DNA of 6,822 nt. Origin: Clostridia bacterium (lineage in GTDB: Bacteria > Bacillota > Clostridia > Christensenellales > Aristaeellaceae). Positions within the stretch are counted from its first letter, which is position 1. Every line of letters begins with the position of its first letter. Where the stretch lies: contig JAEDKS010000130.1 in the NCBI GenBank assembly GCA_016295665.1, positions 1 to 6,822 on the forward strand, read 5' to 3'. Shown here piece after piece: positions 1 through 4,450 of the stretch. Under the pieces are notes generated by a model, which worked only from the letters and a program-made list of their open reading frames with translations, made no database searches and was not told the origin of the DNA. The position numbers and the translations under genes were made by a program.

Positions 1-254
1 GGCACCGTGGAGGAGGACAGGGAGGTGAGGAGGTCGGTGAAGTTGCGCAGGGTGGGCTTGTGCACGATGAGCCGGGGCGGATAGAGATACAATTCGTCCA
101 GCGGCATCAGCGAGCGGCACACCATCGCGAACAGCGGCAGCGCCGAGAACACCACCAGCGCCATGAGCAGCAGGTACAGCATGGTGCGGGAGAAGGAGGG
201 GCGATGGATGCGCAGGCGCCGGGGGCGCCGGGATGCGGCTTTGGCAGCGACCAT
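1..254 (-). CDS. CUT1 sugar ABC transporter permease, MalG/YesQ-like (3' end cut by window)
   Basis: This is the N-terminal 84 residues of the second membrane subunit of a carbohydrate ABC transporter; the rest lies beyond the left window edge. The protein opens with a basic stretch (KAASRRPRRLRIHR), then one hydrophobic segment at about residues 25-45 (MLYLLLMALVVFSALPLFAM). It continues into CRSLMPLDELYLYPPRL and a PTLRNFTDLL stretch, which is the typical start of MalG-family permeases (a K/R-S-x-x-P-x-x-E-x-x-x-x-P-P motif after the first membrane helix). The ATG is preceded by AGGAGG at 264-269, nine bases upstream. It starts 18 nt after the stop of the other permease, so the two are almost certainly co-transcribed and form a heterodimeric pore. 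The EAA loop that contacts the ATPase is not in view. Family assignment is secure; the substrate is unknown. Confidence 0.88.
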   Translation of the reverse strand, partial: MVAAKAASRRPRRLRIHRPSFSRTMLYLLLMALVVFSALPLFAMVCRSLMPLDELYLYPPRLIVHKPTLRNFTDLLTSLSSSTV

Positions 255-272
255 GATGCGGGCCCTCCTTTC

Positions 273-1196
273 TCAGGTGTCGTCCCGGAACACGCGCATG
301 CACACGCGGCCCAGCACAAAGGTGATGAGGAACAGCACCATGGCGACCGCCGAGGCATAGCCCATGTTGAAGCGGGTGAAGGCGTAGTCGTACAGGTGCG
401 CCACGATGGTGTGGGCGGCGTAGTTGGGGCTCGGCATGCCCGCCACCGCCGTCGCCACGTCGAACACCGCGAAGGCGCCCACGATGGCGTTGATGGCACC
501 GAAGAGCATCTGGGGCTTCATCAGCGGGATGGTGATGAGCCGCAGCTCCTGCCACTTGTTCTTGATGCCGTCCACCCTGCCCGCCTCGTACATGGACGGA
601 TCCACGTTCTGGAAGCCCGCCAGGAACGACAGGAAGCCGTTGCCCATGGACATCCACACGGTGATAATCATGATGACCGGCAGCACATAGTTGGCGTCCT
701 TCGTCCAGAGGATGGGCTCCATGATGACGCCCATGCGCAGGAGCAGGTTGTTGATGTAGCCGTAGCGGTCGCCGGAGAAGAGGATGAGCCAGATGGTGGA
801 CATGGCGACGCCGCTGGTCAGGGAGGGCGCGTAGAACGCCAGGGAGAAGAACCCGCGCCCGCGCTTCACCAGCGTGATGAGCCACGCCATGATGAAGGAG
901 GCGAAGTAGCCCAGGGGGCCCGTGACCACCGCCAGCAGCAGCGTGTTCTGCAGGGAGATGAGGAACACGTCATCATCGAGAATCAGCTGGGCGTAGTTCT
1001 CCAGGCCCACGAAGGAGGGGGCCTGAATCATGTTGTAGTTGGTCAGGGAGTAGTACATCGCCACCGCCACGGGCACGATGACAAACACCGAGAACAGGAT
1101 CAGGAACGGCAGCAGGAAGGCATAGCCCACCGCGTTCCGGCGCAGCCAGGCATGGAAGCCCGACTGGGCACGCTTGCGGGATACGGCAGTCGTCAT
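273..1196 (-). CDS. CUT1 sugar ABC transporter permease, MalF/UgpA/LplB-like
   Basis: This is the first membrane subunit of a carbohydrate importer, 307 residues, a normal length for the family. It has a basic cytoplasmic N-terminus, then a first hydrophobic helix at about 24-50 (YAFLLPFLILFSVFVIVPVA). Further membrane segments lie near 83-110, 115-141, 171-193, 229-252 and 278-302, giving six. The cytoplasmic EAA loop is visible at about 203-228 (YEAGRVDGIKNKWQ followed by ITIPLMKP), with G replacing the second A of the classic EAA and the conserved DG retained; it is the contact site for the ATPase. The start is placed at the ATG at 1194-1196, because AGGAGG lies six bases upstream (1203-1208); an in-frame ATG 30 nt further upstream has no such site and overlaps the preceding gene. 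It lies 16 nt after the solute-binding protein gene and 18 nt before the second permease, so it is the middle gene of an operon. Substrate is not deducible. Confidence 0.93.
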   Translation of the reverse strand: MTTAVSRKRAQSGFHAWLRRNAVGYAFLLPFLILFSVFVIVPVAVAMYYSLTNYNMIQAPSFVGLENYAQLILDDDVFLISLQNTLLLAVVTGPLGYFASFIMAWLITLVKRGRGFFSLAFYAPSLTSGVAMSTIWLILFSGDRYGYINNLLLRMGVIMEPILWTKDANYVLPVIMIITVWMSMGNGFLSFLAGFQNVDPSMYEAGRVDGIKNKWQELRLITIPLMKPQMLFGAINAIVGAFAVFDVATAVAGMPSPNYAAHTIVAHLYDYAFTRFNMGYASAVAMVLFLITFVLGRVCMRVFRDDT

Positions 1197-1202
1197 GGGG
1201 CT

Positions 1203-1208
1203 CCTCCT
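1203..1208 (-). promoter_or_regulatory. Ribosome binding site of the MalF-like permease
   Basis: AGGAGG on the minus strand, six bases before the ATG at 1196. It decides the start in favour of the 307-residue form over a longer form that would start inside the upstream gene. It sits immediately before the TGA stop of that gene (1213-1215), which suits translational coupling. Confidence 0.8.
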
Positions 1209-1212
1209 CTCC

Positions 1213-4113
1213 TCACTCCAGACCAAACTCGCGGCGCTTGTTGGTCAGCTCCTTGTTGATGTCCTTCACGGCCTCCTCCAGGGAGTCGCGGGCATTCTCG
1301 TTGTTCACCACCACCCGGTTCCAGGCGTTGATGATGTGCCGGCCCGTGAAGTAGCCGCCGGGCACGATCAGCTGCTCCTCGGAGCTCTCCAGCTGGGCGC
1401 GGATGACCTGCGCGTGCCGGGCGTCCCAGGGCAGGGCGTAGAACGCGTCCACGTTGGCGGTGTTCCAGCGGGCGCCCATGCCGAGGATGGCCTCCAGCTC
1501 ACGCCCGTAGCGGGTCTGGGTCTCCTCGCTCATCCACCACTTGAGGAACTCCCAGGCCGCGTCCTGCTTTTCGGACTGGCTCAGGATGATGTTCGCCGTG
1601 GAGGCGGTGGTGCCCACCGTGTGGTTCACCGTGCCGTCCGGCTGGATGGTGCCCGGCACCGGGGCGATGCTCCACCGCCCGTACAGCTCCGGCGCGCTGG
1701 TCATCAGCTGCATGTAGGTGGTGAAGTTGCCGATGCCGATGGGCATGGTGCCCGTGCGGATGCGGGTGAAGAAGTTGCTCTCCGCGTCGATGCCGTAGTT
1801 GGCGTACATGTCCGTCCAGAACTTGAAGGCGCGGTAGGCCTCCGGCGTGTCCAGCCCGGAGGCGGCGCCGCCGTCCCGGTAGTAGCTGCCGCCCATCTGC
1901 AGCAGCAGCATGGTGAAGCCCCGCAGCGCGCCCGGCGAGTTGGAGGACACGGAGGTGTCCACCGGCAGGGAGAAGGCCATGTTGTTCTCGTACAGCCGGG
2001 GCAGCACCTTCTGATACAGGTCGTCCCAGGTCTCCGGCAGCGATACGCCCAGCTCGCTGAGCACGTCCTGCCGGTAGATCATCACGGTGAAGTCCATGGT
2101 CTCGGGCAGCGCGTACACGCCGCCCTGATAGGTGAAGGGCACCAGGCTCGCCTCATAGAAGGAGGAGGCCACCTCGTCAAAGTCCGCAAACTGAGTCAGA
2201 TCCACCACCGCGTCGCGGAAGGCGAACTCGCCGGGCAGGTTGTACTCCACGCTCAGGGCCACGTCCGGGGCGGTGCCGGAGGCCACGGACAGCATGATGG
2301 TGTTCACCGAGCCCGTGGTCAGCTGGCCCGAGGGCAGCACGTGCAGGTTGATGACGATGCCCGTGCGGGGGGTGAACTCCTCGTCCGCCAGCTCCTTGAG
2401 GATCTCGCCCCACTCGGTGCCGCGCCCGATCCACACGTTCAGCACCGTGTACTCCCCCGCCTCGCCCTCGTCGTCCACGATCATGCCCACGCTGTCGTAG
2501 TCCTTGTAGAAGGAGGCGATGAAGTTCTCCCAGGTCACCGCCAGCCGCTCCAGCAGGTTGGAGGTGCGCACCTGCACCTGCTTGACCGGCGAGGTCAGGA
2601 CGATGTAGTCCACCGTCAGCGGACACTTCTCGATGGAGGCGATGTAGGTGCCCAGGTTGGTCTGGGCGTTGTCCAGGTCGGACAGCGCCTTGGGAATGCG
2701 ATCCACGTCCTCGGCGAAGAACAGCAGCTGGTCGATGATCTGCCGGTAGTTGTTCTCCATGGAGGTGGTCTCGTTGGAGATGGAGGCCAGCAGGTCGGCG
2801 CTCTCCGTCAGGCGGCCCGCCAGGTAGATCAGCTGCTCGCTCAGGCCGGGCATGGTGCGGTACAGGTCGTACTCGTAGTGGTAGTCCGGCTCCGTGCCGG
2901 TGATCTTCACGATCTCCCGCTCCACGGCACCCAGGTAGGCGGTGTCCGCCTCCGTGCGGCGCATGATCTCGCCGATGGGGCCCAGCTTCACCGTGGCGGT
3001 CAGGGTGTGTTTGCCCTCGGTCAGGTAGAACTGGTAGGGTTCGCCGGAGGCGTCGTGCAGCGTCTCACCGTACCACTCATCGTCGTAGGGGAAGGCGTAC
3101 AGGCGCATCTCGTCAAAGGGAATCTCCCCGTCGATCATGATCTGCCGGTAGGAGGGCATGCCCGGGTCCTGCGCCTGCGCCACCTTCATGTGAATGGCGT
3201 ACAGGCCGGTCTCCGGCACATCCAGCTCCCAGCTCACCGCCGCGTTGCCCAGGCGCCAGCGCCAGCCGCCCACCACGTTCAGCACCCGCTGCGCGCCGGA
3301 GCGCGGCTCGGTCAGGGGGTCGGCGTCACTCTCGCGGCGCACCACGTTCTCGCTGCGCCACAGGCTGTCCTCCGCCTGCAGCTTGACCTCCACGTCCGCG
3401 GACACGGGCGCGTAGCCCGACGCGGCATAGACCGCCTTCAGCTCCTCATAGGTCGGGTAGGTTCTGGGCGACGTAAAGGCCATGACGCCCAGCGTCAGGG
3501 GCTGATCCACGTACTCCAGGGTGATCTCATGGGTGCCCTCGGTCAGGTAGAACCGCAGCGGGTCCACATAGATGCCCTGCCCGTCCACCGCACGCACCGT
3601 CTGCCACACGGAGACCTCCGTCTGCCGGGGCCACACCTCGTCGCCGATGGCGTTCACCCGCACGGGGCCCTCCTCCACATAGCGGCGGTACAGGCACAGG
3701 TTGTTGGCCTCCTCGTAGGGCACCGCCCCGTCGATGAGCAGCCGGCGCTGCATCTTCGCCTCGTTGCCGCCTTCATTATAATAGGTAATTTCCAGCTCAT
3801 ACAGGCCGGTGAAGGGCACCTCCACCTGCCACACGGCAGCGCTGTCCGTGCCCGTGAGCAGCAGCGCCTCGCCCGCGCCCGCCGCGTCCGTGGTCAGCGT
3901 CGCCTCGCCCCGCAGCGCGGCGGCGGACGGCAGCAGCTCCACCCGGGTGCCCTCCGGCGCGTCCGGCAGACCGGCATACTGCGCCAGGGCCTCGTCGTAG
4001 CCGATGGCGGTCTCGGTGGTGTAGGCGAAATAGTCGGCCCAGTCCTCTGCCATCGCAGGCAGCGCCAGCCCCAGCAGAATCAGCAGCAGCACCAGCAGCG
4101 CGTTCCGTTTCAC
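1213..4113 (-). CDS. Giant extracellular solute-binding protein with duplicated N-terminal beta-rich modules
   Basis: This 966-residue secreted protein is about twice the usual 400-450 residues of a sugar-binding subunit. Residues 1-22 form a signal peptide (KR, a leucine-rich core, then PAMA before ED) with no lipobox cysteine. Residues about 38-206 and 221-385 are two copies of one module sharing a VP-x-TGLY-x-I stretch, an IDG-x-(I/V)P-(F/Y)-(D/E)E motif and FYLTEG-x-H-x-(I/L)T; these resemble CBM6/35-like beta-sandwich carbohydrate-binding folds, but that fold is inference. Residues about 410-545 are largely helical, a possible linker. Residues about 553-966 form a family 1 solute-binding domain: GTAPDVAL near 613, YALPETMDFTVMIYRQDVL near 667, and AAWEFLKWWMSEETQ near 852. 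The GTG start at 4111-4113 has AGGAGG seven bases upstream and places the signal peptide at the N-terminus; an ATG 180 nt further upstream would bury it. First gene of the operon with two permeases. The sugar bound is unknown. Confidence 0.92.
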   Translation of the reverse strand: MKRNALLVLLLILLGLALPAMAEDWADYFAYTTETAIGYDEALAQYAGLPDAPEGTRVELLPSAAALRGEATLTTDAAGAGEALLLTGTDSAAVWQVEVPFTGLYELEITYYNEGGNEAKMQRRLLIDGAVPYEEANNLCLYRRYVEEGPVRVNAIGDEVWPRQTEVSVWQTVRAVDGQGIYVDPLRFYLTEGTHEITLEYVDQPLTLGVMAFTSPRTYPTYEELKAVYAASGYAPVSADVEVKLQAEDSLWRSENVVRRESDADPLTEPRSGAQRVLNVVGGWRWRLGNAAVSWELDVPETGLYAIHMKVAQAQDPGMPSYRQIMIDGEIPFDEMRLYAFPYDDEWYGETLHDASGEPYQFYLTEGKHTLTATVKLGPIGEIMRRTEADTAYLGAVEREIVKITGTEPDYHYEYDLYRTMPGLSEQLIYLAGRLTESADLLASISNETTSMENNYRQIIDQLLFFAEDVDRIPKALSDLDNAQTNLGTYIASIEKCPLTVDYIVLTSPVKQVQVRTSNLLERLAVTWENFIASFYKDYDSVGMIVDDEGEAGEYTVLNVWIGRGTEWGEILKELADEEFTPRTGIVINLHVLPSGQLTTGSVNTIMLSVASGTAPDVALSVEYNLPGEFAFRDAVVDLTQFADFDEVASSFYEASLVPFTYQGGVYALPETMDFTVMIYRQDVLSELGVSLPETWDDLYQKVLPRLYENNMAFSLPVDTSVSSNSPGALRGFTMLLLQMGGSYYRDGGAASGLDTPEAYRAFKFWTDMYANYGIDAESNFFTRIRTGTMPIGIGNFTTYMQLMTSAPELYGRWSIAPVPGTIQPDGTVNHTVGTTASTANIILSQSEKQDAAWEFLKWWMSEETQTRYGRELEAILGMGARWNTANVDAFYALPWDARHAQVIRAQLESSEEQLIVPGGYFTGRHIINAWNRVVVNNENARDSLEEAVKDINKELTNKRREFGLE
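2959..3453 (-). repeat. Protein-level tandem module, copy B
   Basis: Codes for residues about 221-385 of the solute-binding protein. It begins YEELKAVYAA, contains VPETGLYAIHM, IMIDGEIPFDE and ends after FYLTEGKHTLT. It is the divergent second copy of the module at 3496-4002. A 20-bp stretch encoding the FYLTEG block is identical in DNA between the copies (3012-3031 and 3534-3553), the strongest remaining nucleotide trace of the duplication. Confidence 0.75.
3496..4002 (-). repeat. Protein-level tandem module, copy A (N-terminal)
   Basis: Codes for residues about 38-206 of the solute-binding protein. It begins YDEALAQYAG, contains VPFTGLYELEI, LLIDGAVPYEE and ends after FYLTEGTHEITL. Copy B has the same blocks in the same order. 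The landmarks TGLY, IDG and P-(Y/F)-(E/D)-E are exactly 200 residues apart between copies, whereas FYLTEG is 174 apart, so copy A carries an extra 26 or so residues between the IDG and FYLTEG blocks. Confidence 0.75.
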
Positions 4114-4120
4114 GCGGATG

Positions 4121-4126
4121 CCTCCT
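4121..4126 (-). promoter_or_regulatory. Ribosome binding site deciding the GTG start of the solute-binding protein
   Basis: AGGAGG on the minus strand, seven bases before the GTG at 4113-4111. An in-frame ATG eight codons further upstream lies before this site and so is not served by it. The choice places a clean signal peptide at the N-terminus. Confidence 0.8.
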
Positions 4127-4142
4127 TCACGCTCCATGTTTC

Positions 4143-4182
4143 GCCGGCTGCGCTGCCGGCCTCGTCCCTCGCCCCACGGGGC
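4143..4182 (-). other. Two GC-rich hairpins in the leader of the solute-binding protein mRNA
   Basis: On the minus strand, GCCCC/GGGGC (arms 4178-4182 and 4171-4175, two-base spacer) is followed by a perfect 6-bp GCCGGC/GCCGGC stem (arms 4155-4160 and 4143-4148) with a six-base loop. The second hairpin ends 16 bases before the AGGAGG site. No T-run follows, so it is not an intrinsic terminator. It may stabilise the leader or keep the ribosome site open; a chance effect of GC-rich sequence is possible. Confidence 0.4.
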
Positions 4183-4264
4183 TTCTTTCCTGCGTCCATT
4201 GTCCCACAAAAGCGGGGGCGGCGCAATCCGCAAGAAGCATGATTCGTGTCCAATCCGGTCTGCA

Positions 4265-4293
4265 ATTTTCCGTTTGTGCCATGTACACACCAA
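4265..4293 (-). promoter_or_regulatory. Candidate weak promoter of the transporter operon
   Basis: On the minus strand, TTGGTG (4293-4288) and GAAAAT (4270-4265) are separated by exactly 17 bases and match the -35 and -10 consensus at three and four of six positions. A weak -35 would fit an activator-dependent promoter. Transcription would begin near 4258 and leave a leader of about 145 nt. CACAAA-type motifs overlap both elements. No better candidate was found by eye in 4114-4360, but this is a low-confidence call. Confidence 0.3.
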
Positions 4294-4322
4294 AAAGCGG
4301 GTACTAAAAAAATGTAGATGAA

Positions 4323-4358
4323 CCCCGGCGGCATATTCATTTTTTCAGGGAACCGGGG
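4323..4358. repeat. Inverted repeat CCCCGG/CCGGGG upstream of the regulator promoter
   Basis: Arms CCCCGG at 4323-4328 and CCGGGG at 4353-4358 flank an AT-rich 24-base centre containing a T6 run. It ends six bases before the -35 of the regulator promoter. It could be a protein-binding palindrome or a chance pairing; the long centre makes an RNA hairpin unlikely to matter. Confidence 0.25.
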
Positions 4359-4364
4359 GAATGG

Positions 4365-4393
4365 TGCACAAAAACGGGAAGCTGTGGTATAAT
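4365..4393 (+). promoter_or_regulatory. Sigma-A-type promoter with extended -10 for the AraC regulator
   Basis: A perfect TATAAT at 4388-4393 is preceded by TG one base upstream (TGG-TATAAT), making an extended -10. A TGCACA at 4365-4370, four of six to TTGACA, lies exactly 17 bases upstream. The transcript would start around 4400, giving a leader of about 50 nt. This also rules out the upstream in-frame ATG at 4361, which lies upstream of the predicted start of transcription. Confidence 0.8.
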
Positions 4394-4434
4394 GGAAGTC
4401 ACAAAAAGCAGAAATGGATCGTTTTTTACGGCCG

Positions 4435-4443
4435 GGAGGTGAT
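4435..4443 (+). promoter_or_regulatory. Extended Shine-Dalgarno site of the AraC regulator
   Basis: GGAGGTGAT matches nine consecutive bases of the anti-Shine-Dalgarno complement (AAGGAGGTGATCC). The in-frame ATG at 4442 overlaps this site with only two bases after GGAGG, too close for initiation. The next ATG at 4451 is 11 bases after GGAGG, or seven after the full match, and is preferred. Confidence 0.65.
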
Positions 4444-4450
4444 GCGGCGG

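Larger units (their letters stand above)
4205..4411 (+). promoter_or_regulatory. Cluster of CACAAAA(G)CGGG-like motifs, candidate regulator operators
   Basis: The divergent intergenic region contains several related words. CACAAAAGCGGG is at 4205-4216, CACACCAAAAAGCGGG at 4286-4301, CACAAAAACGGG at 4367-4378 and CACAAAAAGCAG at 4400-4411. An inverted relative, CACAAACGGAA on the minus strand, is at 4268-4278. The copy at 4367 overlaps the -35 of the regulator promoter, the one at 4400 sits at its predicted start point, and the 4286 and 4268 copies overlap the candidate -35 and -10 of the transporter promoter. AraC-family proteins commonly bind such repeated half-sites. Operator function is inference; no binding data exist here. 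Confidence 0.4.

Noticed and set aside
60..1259. A plus-strand open frame of about 400 codons opposite the permease genes.
   Set aside because: His/Arg/Gln-rich product without domains, crossing two permease genes and their junction; a shadow of GC-rich coding sequence.
1174..4242. A long open frame of about 1,000 codons on the plus strand opposite the solute-binding protein gene.
   Set aside because: Its product is low-complexity, rich in His, Gln, Gly, Val and Arg, with no recognisable domain. It is the usual shadow of a GC-rich gene; the opposite strand has a signal peptide, domain motifs and a ribosome site.
4114..4293. A 60-residue N-terminal extension of the solute-binding protein starting at an upstream ATG.
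   Set aside because: It would bury the signal peptide, lacks a ribosome site and would span the leader hairpins; the GTG at 4113 has a well-spaced AGGAGG.
4292..4407. A- and T-tracts spaced at roughly 30-33 bases that might indicate phased DNA bending.
   Set aside because: The spacing is loose and only a few tracts are present; ordinary AT-rich promoter sequence explains them. A curvature calculation would be needed.
4361..4450. A 30-residue N-terminal extension of the AraC regulator from an ATG at 4361.
   Set aside because: This start overlaps the predicted -35 and -10 elements, so it lies upstream of the transcript's start; a near-perfect Shine-Dalgarno site lies just before 4451.
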